The notes: generated by a model not told the origin, from the letters alone. A stretch of DNA of 41,189 bases from Planctomycetota bacterium (GCA_016179685.1 JACPCR010000117.1:1-41189), one strand, 5' to 3'. Counted from the stretch's first letter, positions 23,107 to 32,078 are shown. Translations and numbers: made by a program.

Positions 23107-23130
23107 TGGGATTTTTTGGAGGAAGCTGTT

Positions 23131-25230
23131 GTGGGAGTCGTGAGAGTTGAAAGAGAGATCGGTGGTCGTTTGTTTTCGTTGGAAACGGGAAGGTTGGCGC
23201 GGCAGGCCCATGGGGCCGTGGTGGTTCGGTATGCGGATACGATGGTTTTGAGCACCGTGGTGGCGGAGAAGGGGAGAGAAGGCCTCGATTTCTTCCCCCT
23301 GACGGTAGATTACCGGGAACGGATGCAGGCGGCGGGAAAGATTCCTGGCGGGCGATTCTACAAGAGGGAAGGCAGGCCGAGCACGAAGGAAGTGGTGACC
23401 ATGCGCATGACGGACCGGCCGTTGCGGCCCCTCTTCCCGAAGACCTTCAAGGACGAGGTGCAGATCATGACGCAGGTGCTGGCGGCGGACCGTCAGAACG
23501 ACCCTGACATCCTATCGATCAATGGAGCTTCGGCGAGCCTGGCGGTTTCTCCGATCCCCTTCGGTGGTCCCGTTGGTGCGGTCCGGATCGGCCGCATGGA
23601 GGGCCAGTTTGTAGTGAACCCGACGGTGGACCAGGTGGAGAATGGGGAGCTGGACCTCATCGTGGTGGCGAACCGCGAAGGGGTGACCATGCTGGAGGGA
23701 GACGCCAAGGAGCTTTCCGAGGATGTGATCGTGGAAGCCATATTGTTCGGGCAGAAGGCTGTGATTCCCCTGATCGAGATGCAGGAGGAGTTAGTGCAGA
23801 AGGCGGGGATCGGGCCCAAGACCTTCACGGCCCCTGCGGTGAAGGATGGGCTCGAAGAGAAGATTTATGCCGAGTACGCCTCAGCGATACGCAGCGCTAC
23901 CTGTGCCGTGGCGAAGCAGGAACGGAGAGAGGCGGTCAAGGAGCTCGGCAACCAGATTGTAGAGAAATATACGGCTGGCCTCGGCAAGGACGAGGCGGCT
24001 GACATGAAAGCCCGCATCGGCGAGGCCTTCTGGAACGCCAAGAAGAAGGTCATCCGTTCCATGGTCCTTCTGGACGGCCAGCGCTGCGACGGCCGGTCCT
24101 TCGATGAGGTCCGCCCGGTGAGCTGCGAGGCAGGGGTGCTGCCCATGACGCACGGATCGGCGCTTTTCCAGCGGGGGGAAACGCAGGCCCTGGTCGTGAC
24201 GACCCTGGGAACGTCTCGGGATGAAGAGATCGTGGACGGTCTGCGCGAGGAGTTCAAACGCAAGTTCATGCTGCATTACTATTTCCCGCCGTTCAGCACC
24301 GGCGAGGTCTCCGCTCCTCGGGGACCCGGCCGGCGTGAGATCGGGCATGGGGCCCTGGCCGAGCGTTCACTGAAGGCGGTCATTCCGCCTTGGGATAAGT
24401 TCCCTTATACCATCCGCCTGGTTTCGGATATCTTCGAGTCTAACGGGTCGTCTTCCATGGCGTCCGTGTGCGGTGGGACTCTCGCACTGATGGACGCGGG
24501 CGTGCCCATCGCCCGCCCCGTGGCCGGGATTTCCATTGGACTCATTTCGGACGGTGACCGCTGGGTAACGCTGACGGACATCATGGGCGAGGAAGATTTC
24601 AATGGCGACATGGACTTCAAGATTGCCGGCTCGCAGAAGGGGGTGACGGGAATCCAGTTGGACCTCAAGCTGGCTGGGATCGGGGAGGCGATCGTCCGCA
24701 AGGCGGTCCAGCAGGCCCGGGAGGCCCGGATTCATATCCTCCGGACGATGTTGAAGGTGTTGCCTGCTCCTCGAAAGGACATCTCGATCCATGCCCCGAG
24801 GCTCGAGCAGATCAAGATCAATCCGGAAAAGATCGGCATGGTCATCGGCCCCGGAGGCAGCATGATCCGCAAGATCGAAAAGGATACCGGAGCGTCCCTC
24901 GAGATCGAGGACGATGGAACAGTCACCATCGCTGGCAAGTCCGGCGACGCTGTAAAGTCGGCCCGAATCATGGTCGAACAGCTTACCGAGGAGGTCGAGG
25001 TCGGCAAAATCTACGTCGGCACGGTCGTCTCCACCAAGGACTTCGGGTGCTTCGTGGAAATCCTGCCGGGCCAGGAAGGCCTTGTCCATATCTCGGAACT
25101 CGCCGATAGCTACGTGGACCACGTCGAGGACGTGGTCCGGGTGGGTGATAGCGTCAAAGTCCAGGTCATTGGGATTGACGATCAGAACCGCATCCGGCTG
25201 AGCCGCCGCGCCGTCCTGGCTGAGGGATAG
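23131..25230 (+). CDS. pnp: Polyribonucleotide nucleotidyltransferase (PNPase)
   Basis: The 699-residue protein is a phosphorolytic 3'-5' exoribonuclease, normally a trimer and part of the degradosome. Both RNase PH domains are clear (for example GKIPGGRFYKREGRPSTKE and MASVCGGTLALMDAGVPI). They are joined by the helical linker and followed by the KH domain (IGMVIGPGGSMIRKIEKDTG) and the S1 domain (GTVVSTKDFGCFVEILPGQE, GLVHISELAD). It lacks the longer C-terminal tail of some relatives. I chose GTG at 23131, with GGAGGA eight bases upstream, rather than the frame opening at 23029, which would translate the repeat. It is the second gene of rpsO-pnp. Confidence 0.97.
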   Translation: MGVVRVEREIGGRLFSLETGRLARQAHGAVVVRYADTMVLSTVVAEKGREGLDFFPLTVDYRERMQAAGKIPGGRFYKREGRPSTKEVVTMRMTDRPLRPLFPKTFKDEVQIMTQVLAADRQNDPDILSINGASASLAVSPIPFGGPVGAVRIGRMEGQFVVNPTVDQVENGELDLIVVANREGVTMLEGDAKELSEDVIVEAILFGQKAVIPLIEMQEELVQKAGIGPKTFTAPAVKDGLEEKIYAEYASAIRSATCAVAKQERREAVKELGNQIVEKYTAGLGKDEAADMKARIGEAFWNAKKKVIRSMVLLDGQRCDGRSFDEVRPVSCEAGVLPMTHGSALFQRGETQALVVTTLGTSRDEEIVDGLREEFKRKFMLHYYFPPFSTGEVSAPRGPGRREIGHGALAERSLKAVIPPWDKFPYTIRLVSDIFESNGSSSMASVCGGTLALMDAGVPIARPVAGISIGLISDGDRWVTLTDIMGEEDFNGDMDFKIAGSQKGVTGIQLDLKLAGIGEAIVRKAVQQAREARIHILRTMLKVLPAPRKDISIHAPRLEQIKINPEKIGMVIGPGGSMIRKIEKDTGASLEIEDDGTVTIAGKSGDAVKSARIMVEQLTEEVEVGKIYVGTVVSTKDFGCFVEILPGQEGLVHISELADSYVDHVEDVVRVGDSVKVQVIGIDDQNRIRLSRRAVLAEG

Positions 25231-25723
25231 CCGGGGACCAGCGTTCATTTGCCGGGTTTGCCACGGTTCGCCGTGCCGGCTTCAGCGGGACTCCTGAGAA
25301 ACGAGCCCGCTAAATGTCGGCGCGCGGTGGAGTTGCGGCTTTCCCGGTCTTGAGCTTTTCGAGGTTATTTTGAGCCTCGCGGATGACGGGTTCCAGATAG
25401 GCTGAAGGCTGAAGGCTGAAGGCTGAAGGTCCCGATCACTGAAGACTTATGATTGAACACTTTCCCCATGTCCCCACGCGCTCGTTGTTCCGGCTACAGC
25501 CTCCCAGCGGCATCCCTCCCATGGGGACAAGTTTGGGATGCAGCCTATCCGTCTTCCCAACGCGTGGGCGAGCCTTCGGCGTGGCAGCGCTCTCAAAGCG
25601 CTGAGCAACCCGTCTTCCCAACGCGCAGGCGAGCCCCTTGTTTCTCCCTGTCACCAAATACGAACCACGAACCACTAACCGATTCTCGAGGGGCCACGAT
25701 CAACGCGCAGGCGCGCCCCCTGT
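25231..25723. other. Non-coding spacer after pnp
   Basis: No gene is supported; the long frame opening at 25453 has no credible protein before 25801. A CACGG-TTCG-CCGTG hairpin (25262-25275) and AGCGGG/CCCGCT (25284-25311) follow pnp and may act as its terminator, though no T-tract follows. Four perfect GCTGAAG heptamers occupy 25401-25428. CGTCTTCCCAACGCG-type phrases recur near 25551 and 25611, with a CAGCGCT/AGCGCTG hairpin (25585-25603) between them. Confidence 0.5.
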
Positions 25724-25797
25724 CAGGGTTGGGCCGGCGAAGCCGGATCAACCCTGGCTCTGAAATCCGCGGTGCCCGAAGGGCGCAGCGGATTTCA
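25724..25797 (+). repeat. Hairpin repeat family 1, copy D (two hairpins)
   Basis: Hairpin 2 has arms CAGGGTTG (25724-25731) and CAACCCTG (25749-25756) with an inner CCGGC-GAA-GCCGG stem-loop. Hairpin 1 has TGAAATCCGC (25761-25770) and GCGGATTTCA (25788-25797) with inner GCCC-GAA-GGGC. It ends three bases before the proposed tupA start at 25801. This is the best-preserved copy. Confidence 0.9.
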
Positions 25798-25800
25798 TTA

Positions 25801-26580
25801 GTGATCTTTGTGTCCGTTTGCCTTGGCGCGCTGGCCGAACCGGCGGCCTTGCGGATGGCCACGACGACCAGTGTGGAAAACTCGGGCCTCCTGGCGCATC
25901 TGTTGCCCCACTTCAAGCGGGCCAGCGGACTCGAAGTGAAGGTGATCGCGGTCGGGACCGGCAGGGCGCTGAAGCTCGGGGAGGACGGTGAAGTCGACCT
26001 CCTGCTCGTTCACTCACCCGAAGCCGAGAAGGAGTTCCTGGCCCAGGGGTTTGGAACGAGCCGGCAGGAGATCATGTACAACGATTTCGTCCTGCTCGGG
26101 CCGGCAGCCGACCCTGCAAAGCTCCGGTCGACGCGGACGCTGCCGGAGGTGATGGCGCGTCTGGCGATGGGCGGGTCGCCATTCATATCACGCGGGGACA
26201 ACTCGGGCACCCATCACCGGGAGAAGGGGTTGTGGGCGGCGGCGCGGATCGAGCCGAAGGGAGACTGGTATCTGGAGGTGGGGCAGGGCATGGGCCCCGC
26301 CCTGTTCATGGCCAGCGAGAAGCAGGGATACGTGCTCGCCGATCGTGGGACGTTTCTTTCCTTGCGCGCTCGACTGGAGCTTGAGATTATCTTCGAGGGC
26401 GGTCCGGCCCTTCTCAACGTCTATTCCGTCATTCTCGTGAATCCGGTCCGGCATCCGGGAATCCGGAATGAAGACGCCCAGAAATTCATGGACTGGATCC
26501 TGTCCGGCGAGGGTCAGAAACGGATCGGCGAGTTTACGGTGGAGGGGCAGCAGCTCTTCCATCCCCAGAGTCTGAAATGA
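25801..26580 (+). CDS. tupA: Tungstate ABC transporter substrate-binding protein TupA
   Basis: The product, 259 residues from GTG 25801, matches TupA: ATTTSVENSGLLAHLLPHF, VIAVGTGRALKLGEDGEVDL, VHSPEAEKEFL, MYNDFVLLGPA, PFISRGDNSGTHHREKGLW, GQGMGPALFMASEKQGYVL and DRGTFLSL. Residues such as T-T-T-S and R-G-D-N-S-G-T line the oxyanion pocket. It is a periplasmic binder of tungstate or similar oxyanions. The short hydrophobic start (VIFVSVCLGALA) is a signal peptide but lacks a positive n-region if GTG 25801 is used. An upstream TTG at about 25729 would start inside the repeat and supply RGARRAQR. The stop overlaps tupB (ATGA). Confidence 0.9.
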   Translation: MIFVSVCLGALAEPAALRMATTTSVENSGLLAHLLPHFKRASGLEVKVIAVGTGRALKLGEDGEVDLLLVHSPEAEKEFLAQGFGTSRQEIMYNDFVLLGPAADPAKLRSTRTLPEVMARLAMGGSPFISRGDNSGTHHREKGLWAAARIEPKGDWYLEVGQGMGPALFMASEKQGYVLADRGTFLSLRARLELEIIFEGGPALLNVYSVILVNPVRHPGIRNEDAQKFMDWILSGEGQKRIGEFTVEGQQLFHPQSLK

Positions 26581-27293
26581 GCACTTGGGCTGGCGTCACG
26601 AACGAAGCCTTCCAGCTCCTGGTCAACGGCGACACCGATACCTACCGCGCCATGGTGGTCACGCTGCAGGTGTCCGGCGCGGCGACGGCAGCGGCCGCTC
26701 TTCTGGGTGTGCCTCTGGGCCTGGTCATTGGCGTCAGCCGATTCCGCGGGCGGAGCGCGGTCCAGATTGTCTTGAATACCTCGCTCTCCGTGCCCACGGT
26801 AGTGATCGGGCTGCTCGTCTACCTTGCACTCGCGCGCCGCGGCCCCCTCGGCAGTCTGGGCCTGCTCTTCACTCCCACGGCCATGGTCGTGGGGGAAGTC
26901 CTCCTGGCTCTGCCGATTTTGGTGGCTTTTACGGTTTCCGCGGTCTCGGCCGTTCCACGCGAGGTCCGGGAGACGGCGGAGAGCCTCGGGGCCGGCTGGT
27001 GGCAGGCGTCTCTGGCGGTCCTGGATGAGGCGCGCTTCGGCGTGCTCGCCGCCGTCGTGGCCGCCTTCGGCCGCGTCATTTCCGAGGTGGGGGCCGCGCT
27101 CATGCTCGGCGGAAATATCCGCGGCGTCACCCGGACCATGACCACCGCCATCGCCACGGAGACCTCGCAGGGCAAGTTCGGGCTGGCTCTCGCCTTGGGC
27201 CTCGTCCTCATGCTCATGGCCTTCGGAGCCAATTTGCTCTTCCATTACTGCGTCGATGCCGAGGCCAGGGAACGCCCGCAACGAAGACTTTAG
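26577..27293 (+). CDS. tupB: Tungstate ABC transporter permease TupB
   Basis: The 238-residue protein is a BPD-type permease with about five or six helices. The coupling loop signature is visible (EVRETAESLGAGWWQASLAVLDEARFGVLAAVVAAFGRVISEVGAALMLGGNI), and the next motif RTMTTAIATETSQGKF is strongly TupB-like. It forms the inner-membrane channel for the oxyanion delivered by TupA. Its ATG overlaps the tupA stop by four bases (ATGA), so the two are coupled. No tupC ATPase gene follows: the next gene encodes a GH2 glycosidase. The ATPase must be elsewhere or missing. Confidence 0.92.
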   Translation: MSTWAGVTNEAFQLLVNGDTDTYRAMVVTLQVSGAATAAAALLGVPLGLVIGVSRFRGRSAVQIVLNTSLSVPTVVIGLLVYLALARRGPLGSLGLLFTPTAMVVGEVLLALPILVAFTVSAVSAVPREVRETAESLGAGWWQASLAVLDEARFGVLAAVVAAFGRVISEVGAALMLGGNIRGVTRTMTTAIATETSQGKFGLALALGLVLMLMAFGANLLFHYCVDAEARERPQRRL

Positions 27294-27400
27294 ACATTTC
27301 CTTCCCCACCAGTTAAAACGGGTGGCAAGCGGGAAGCCGGCTAAAGCCCGGCTGAAAAGAAAGCAAACCCACCGTGTTACCTGTGTCCAAGTGACAGCCG

Positions 27401-27475
27401 CCAGGGTTGGACCGGCGAAGCCGAGACAGCCCCGTCTCTGAAATCCGCGGAGTCCGAAGGACGTAGCGGATTTCA
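27401..27475 (+). repeat. Hairpin repeat family 1, copy E (two modules)
   Basis: CCAGGGTTGG (27401-27410) starts a module with inner CCGGC-GAA-GCCG. Hairpin 1 has perfect arms TGAAATCCGC (27439-27448) and GCGGATTTCA (27466-27475). It ends 16 bases before the GH2 ATG, in the same orientation as copy D before tupA. The rest of the 27294-27400 spacer shows nothing. Confidence 0.88.
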
Positions 27476-27491
27476 TTCTGTGAGGTCTAAC

Positions 27492-30434
27492 ATGATCCAG
27501 GAACTCTCGGGCCCGTGGCATCTCGCCATGGACCCGGCCAACCGCGGGCGCGAAGAAAAATGGTTCAAAGCCGTTCACCCGGAAGCCCGAGAAGCTTCTG
27601 TGCCGGGCATCATCCAGCAGGTTTTCCCGGACACATTCGGCGTGGCCTGGTACTGGTGCGCCTTCAAGGCCATCCGGTCCACGATTCCCAACGCCCGTTA
27701 TCACCTCCGGTTCGGCGCCGTGGACTACCTCGCGGAGGTCTGGCTCAATGGCAGGCCCGCCGGCGGACACGAGGGCGGAGAAACGCCCTTCTCCCTGGAT
27801 GTGACCCAGGCGATCCGACCGGCGCGGGTCAATCTCCTGGCGGTCCGGGTGCTCAATCCCACGGATGACCCGATCGACGGCATCCGATTGTCCGAAACGC
27901 CCCATCGGAACAAGGAGCAGAAGAATTACCAGCCGGGCCGAAGCTACAACTACGGCGGTATTCTGCTGCCGGTGGAGTTGCAGGTCGTTCCCCCGGTTCG
28001 CATCACGGATATCTTTGCGCGGCCCCAATGGAACACAGGGGATATTCCCCTGACTCTGACGCTGGCCAACGACGGGAATCGGACGGCGTCCCGGCTGATA
28101 TCGGTTTCTGTCGCGCCGCCGGTCACCGGCGAGGTCTTGTCCTCCGCGTCCAGGGACGTCCGGATACCTCCAGGCGGCATCGTCGTCGAGATGCGCTTGT
28201 CCCTCGTCCGGCCGAGACCCTGGAGCCTTGAAGACCCTTTTCTGTACCAGGTTAGGGCGAGCATCCGTTCCGCTTCCGAACGCATGGCATTCGATTCCGG
28301 GTCCCACGAGGTTTCGGTACGTTGTGGTTTTCGTGACTTCCGAGTCGAGCGAGGTTACTTCCACCTGAACGGCAAGCGCCTCTTTCTGAAGAGCACGCAT
28401 ACGGGGAATCATTTTCCCGTGGGGCAGGTGGTGCCGCCCAACCCGGACCTGATGAGGCGGGATTTCATCTACGCCAAGGCATGCGGATACAACATGGTCC
28501 GATTCATTGCTGGCGTCGCGTGGCCGGAGCAACTGGATTTCTGCGACCAGATCGGCCTGATGGTTTATGAGGAGTGCCTGGCGGGCTGGTGTCTCGCCGA
28601 TTCACCCCGGATGGCCGAACGCTACGACAACAACGTGCGGGAGATGGTGTTACGGGATCGCAACCACCCCAGCGTGACCCTCTGGGGCCTGCTCAATGAG
28701 ACGTCGGACGGCCCGGTCTTCCGCCAGGCCGTGAAGGCGCTTTCCCTCGTGCGCTCGCTGGACGACACGCGGCTGGTCCTGCTGGGCAGCGGACGCTGGG
28801 ACTGTCAGCCGTCCGTCGGCTCGGTCAGCAATCCAGGCAGTTCGGTGTGGGAACACGTCTGGGGGATCGAGTCGCCAGGCGCTCCGGCGGTCTCCAGCGC
28901 CTGGGACAGGGTTCATGGTGGCTATTTTGATCGCGCGGGCGACGCGCACGCCTATCCAAGCGTGCCCCATCCGCCCGTGACGCTCCAGTTCATCCGGCGT
29001 CTGGGCCGGGGCACTCGACCGGTCTTCCTCTCGGAATACGGCATTGGAAGCCTTCCCAACGTCATTCGAGAATGGCGCGGCTACGAGCAGGCGCGTGCTC
29101 GGCCCGACCTTCCGGACGCCGCGCTTTGGCGGTCCATGTCCGAGAAGCTCGAGGCGGACTGGAAGCGGCTGGGCATGGAGGGTGTCTATCCGTTCCTCGA
29201 GGATTTCCTGTCGGATAGCCAGCGGCTTCACGCCCGGCAGCGGAGGCTCGGGTTCGACCTGATCCGTTCGAATCCCCGTATCTGCGGATTCAACCTCACG
29301 GGCATGCTCGACCACGGCATGACGGGAGAAGGCGTCTGGACTTTCTGGCGGGAGTGGAAGCCGGAGGTGTTTGACGCCATGCGAGACGGCTGGGCCCCGC
29401 TCCGGTGGTGTCTGTTTGTTGACCCCTTGCACGTCTACGGTGGCCGACCCTTGAAGCTCGAAGCGGTCCTGGCCAACGAGGACGTGCTTGCCCCGGGCCG
29501 CTATCCCGTTTGCTTCCGGGTCACGGGACCCCATGGCGTGGCCTGGGAGCGCAAGACCGAGGTGCGCCTCCAGCGTCCGCGGTCCGGCAGGGACCCCGCT
29601 TTTGCCGTCCCCGCGCTCGCCGAGGAGGTCGTGTTGGAGACGCCGCCGGGCCCCTACGAGCTGGTGGCCAACCTGGAATCCGGAGGGGCGCCCGCGGGCC
29701 GAAGGCTCGGGTTCTTCATCTCCACTCCACCCCTTCCCTCGGCTCTTCGAGAAACGCTGACGCTTTGGGGCATCGATTCCCGAGTCGAATCCTGGCTGCG
29801 AGGCCGGGGGATGCGCACGCGGCCGTTTCGCCCTTCTGACGCCGGGCCCCGTGAAATCCTGCTGGTGGGTGACCTCGCTCGCTCCCCCGGGGACCCCGCC
29901 AGGTGGCAGGAACTTGCCCGCCGAGTGGCCCGCGGCGGCTTCGCCCTGTTCCTGTCGCATCAGGCTTTCACACGGGACGAGGACCCGGTCGGATGGCTGC
30001 CGCTTCAAAAAAAGGGACGCTGTTACCGTTTCAACGACTGGCTGTATCACAAGGAATGCGTGGCCAAGTCGCACCCCATCTTCGACGGCCTGCAAGCCCA
30101 TGGCATCATGGACTGGGATTACTATGGGCCGGTGATCCCTCATCATCTATTCGACGGACAGGAGACGCCGGAGGACGTCGCTGCGGCCGCCTTCGCCGTG
30201 GGCTATTGCTGTCCGGGCGGCTATGCCTCTGGAACGCTGGTCGGCGTCTATCGGCTCGGCGCGGGTCGATTCCTCCTCAATACCTTGAAGGTCCTCGAGA
30301 ACATCGATGTGCATCCCGCCGCGGACCGTCTTCTCCTGAACATGATTCGGTATGCGGCCGGGTTTATGAAGGGACCGCCCGTTAGGCTTCCCGCGGACTT
30401 CGATGCCCGCCTGAAAGCAGTGGATTACGCTTGA
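27492..30434 (+). CDS. Glycoside hydrolase family 2 protein
   Basis: The 980-residue enzyme has the GH2 layout: an N-terminal jelly-roll sugar-binding domain (WLNGRPAGGHEGGETPFSLDVT), an Ig-like domain, then a TIM barrel with the acid/base Glu403 in LLNETSDG and the nucleophile Glu515 in VFLSEYG. After the barrel a long C-terminal part includes a Rossmann-like segment (REILLVGDLARSPG...GFALFLSHQAF) resembling the glutamine-amidotransferase-like domain of some beta-galactosidases. No signal peptide is seen, so it may be cytoplasmic. Substrate is not predictable: galactosidase, glucuronidase and mannosidase all remain open. The ATG at 27492 has a GTGAGG site. Its N-terminus lies just after a hairpin repeat. 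Confidence 0.85.
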   Translation: MIQELSGPWHLAMDPANRGREEKWFKAVHPEAREASVPGIIQQVFPDTFGVAWYWCAFKAIRSTIPNARYHLRFGAVDYLAEVWLNGRPAGGHEGGETPFSLDVTQAIRPARVNLLAVRVLNPTDDPIDGIRLSETPHRNKEQKNYQPGRSYNYGGILLPVELQVVPPVRITDIFARPQWNTGDIPLTLTLANDGNRTASRLISVSVAPPVTGEVLSSASRDVRIPPGGIVVEMRLSLVRPRPWSLEDPFLYQVRASIRSASERMAFDSGSHEVSVRCGFRDFRVERGYFHLNGKRLFLKSTHTGNHFPVGQVVPPNPDLMRRDFIYAKACGYNMVRFIAGVAWPEQLDFCDQIGLMVYEECLAGWCLADSPRMAERYDNNVREMVLRDRNHPSVTLWGLLNETSDGPVFRQAVKALSLVRSLDDTRLVLLGSGRWDCQPSVGSVSNPGSSVWEHVWGIESPGAPAVSSAWDRVHGGYFDRAGDAHAYPSVPHPPVTLQFIRRLGRGTRPVFLSEYGIGSLPNVIREWRGYEQARARPDLPDAALWRSMSEKLEADWKRLGMEGVYPFLEDFLSDSQRLHARQRRLGFDLIRSNPRICGFNLTGMLDHGMTGEGVWTFWREWKPEVFDAMRDGWAPLRWCLFVDPLHVYGGRPLKLEAVLANEDVLAPGRYPVCFRVTGPHGVAWERKTEVRLQRPRSGRDPAFAVPALAEEVVLETPPGPYELVANLESGGAPAGRRLGFFISTPPLPSALRETLTLWGIDSRVESWLRGRGMRTRPFRPSDAGPREILLVGDLARSPGDPARWQELARRVARGGFALFLSHQAFTRDEDPVGWLPLQKKGRCYRFNDWLYHKECVAKSHPIFDGLQAHGIMDWDYYGPVIPHHLFDGQETPEDVAAAAFAVGYCCPGGYASGTLVGVYRLGAGRFLLNTLKVLENIDVHPAADRLLLNMIRYAAGFMKGPPVRLPADFDARLKAVDYA

Positions 30435-30476
30435 ACTGCGCCGTGTTGGCACGGATCGGTTTAAGGCTGCGTTTCG

Positions 30477-31328
30477 CTAGACCCGATAGAACCTGGCGGC
30501 GTTGTCGTGGAAGAGGTTGCGCTTCTCCTCCGGGGAACAACCCAGGATCACCCATTCGAGGGTCTCCACCCAGCGAGGGTAGTCGGTCGCCAGCGTCGCC
30601 ACGGGCCAGTCACCGCCATAGACCACGCGATCGAAACCGAAACATTCGATGGCATGCTGGATGTAAGGCCGGACGTGTTCCCGCGTCCAGTTCCGGTGGT
30701 CCGCTTCCGTGGCCACGCCCGAGATTTTGCACCAGACGTTCGGACAGGCCGCCAGGGCCTTCATCCCACGACGCCACGGCTCGAAGAGCTGGTTCTTGAT
30801 GTCCGGCTTGCCGATATGGTCCAGGATGAACGAGACACCGGGGCACTGCTGAACCATCCGGATGGTGTTGTCGAGCTGGATGTGGGAGATGCAGATGTCG
30901 AAGCTGAAGCCGTACTCCGGGAGCATCTGCACGCCGCGGAGAAATTCTTTGCCCAGGCAGAATTCGATGTCCTTCTCGAACTGGATGATGCGGCGGACGC
31001 CCCGGACCCGTTTCCGGGCGGCCAGTTCTTCGAGGAACGGACGGACGCTCTCTCCCTTCTCCAGCGCCGCGCCGGAAACGATCCCCTGAATTCGTGGATC
31101 GTTCCTCGCCAGCGAAATCACCCAGTCCACCTCCTGGAGATTCTGCTCCGGGATCGGTTCGCACTGGAGAAAGACCATCTTTTCGACCTGGACACGGCCG
31201 CAGGCCTTGCGGTAGTCGTCCAGAAGGAAGGGACGCTGGAGCGCAGGGACGTCTCGCAGCCAGGGGTAGTTCAATCGACTCGGGTCCCAGAGGTGCAGGT
31301 GCGTATCAATGATGGGGGAATCGGGCAT
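30477..31328 (-). CDS. Amidohydrolase family 2 (lactonase-like)
   Basis: The 283-residue protein is an Amidohydro_2 metal-dependent hydrolase. Motifs seen are IIDTHLHLWDPSRLNYPWL at the N-terminus, FILDHIGKPD, NVWCKISGV and the C-terminal VVYGGDWPVATLATDY. The DTHLHLWD plus Y-x-W start is shared by L-fuconolactonase and L-rhamnonolactonase-type enzymes, so a sugar lactone is the likely substrate. GGAGGA lies eight bases before the ATG. It is convergent with the GH2 gene (42-base gap), which supports a carbohydrate-degradation context. Confidence 0.85.
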   Translation of the reverse strand: MPDSPIIDTHLHLWDPSRLNYPWLRDVPALQRPFLLDDYRKACGRVQVEKMVFLQCEPIPEQNLQEVDWVISLARNDPRIQGIVSGAALEKGESVRPFLEELAARKRVRGVRRIIQFEKDIEFCLGKEFLRGVQMLPEYGFSFDICISHIQLDNTIRMVQQCPGVSFILDHIGKPDIKNQLFEPWRRGMKALAACPNVWCKISGVATEADHRNWTREHVRPYIQHAIECFGFDRVVYGGDWPVATLATDYPRWVETLEWVILGCSPEEKRNLFHDNAARFYRV

Positions 31329-32078
31329 CGGTGAATCCTCCGGCTCGGCCTCGGGTTCAATCGGCAGTTCCGTCGTCCTCCCGGGTCGAGGGCTTCAAGC
31401 CCGGCCCGTGAAGGGATCATAGCGGAAAGGGCATGTGAGTGGAAGGACTCCCGGACCCATCGGGATCGGTATCGGAATCGGGATCGGAGGGGAGAGGCGA
31501 TCCCGATAGCGATTCCGACCCCTCGTAGTAAAACACTCCCTGCTCTTCTCCGATAAAGATTTCGTTCCTTTTGTCGAGCACCTGGGTCTACGAGCGGTGA
31601 GTTGAAATACGGGACGGGGCGGGCGATCAGTGAAGGGTGCGAAGGACGCAAAGGATGGATGGGGCATGTGAGGCTATCCGAGTTTTGATTCACCACAGGA
31701 TGCCTGGCGCGGCCTGAAGGCCGCAGCCAAAGAGTTAGCCACAGAGGCACAGAGGCCGCGGAGGGGAACCCCAAATGCACTCGGATGGGTTTTCTCTCAG
31801 CGGGCTGTCCCGCCTGCGACAGGACTCCGTCCTCGAGGCCAAGAAGAGCGGGGAAGAACCACCACGGGAAGCAGGATGTTCTTTTCAAGCCGAAGGGCGT
31901 CGTGGACGCGTATGGCCGCATCTAGGCGGTGTAGGATGAGGCGGGCTTTCGGGACCGCGTGAGGCTGTGGTATCCCCTTCGCGAAAAAAATCGCGGCAAG
32001 GTCCCCCTGGGCAAAGCAAGGAATGGAAAGTAAAGTAGTCCTTGTCCCAGGAGAAAAACTGAAAGAGGGTCAAGGATC
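31329..32078. other. 750-base non-coding region with degenerate repeats
   Basis: No gene is supported. Five ATCGGN hexamers (31459-31488) are followed by an inverted, broken copy (GATCCCGATAGCGATTCCGA, 31499-31518), giving an imperfect hairpin. CACAGAGGCACAGAGGCCGCGGAGG at 31741-31765 belongs to the same degenerate class as the repeats at 21791 and 40957. The promoter for the plus-strand Tm-1-like gene is expected near the right end, but I could not identify one. Confidence 0.45.

Noticed and set aside
23029..23130. Upstream start of pnp inside the repeat
   Set aside because: No ribosome site before 23029, whereas GGAGGA precedes GTG 23131 and yields the normal 699-residue length.
25453..25800. 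N-terminal extension of the tupA frame
   Set aside because: The extra 116 codons translate repeat and spacer sequence with no family similarity; TupA begins at the ATTTSVENSG region after a short signal peptide.
26514..30146. Long minus-strand frames opposite tupB and the GH2 gene (26514-28532, 28650-30146)
   Set aside because: Both overlap well-supported plus-strand genes and show low-complexity, domain-free sequence.
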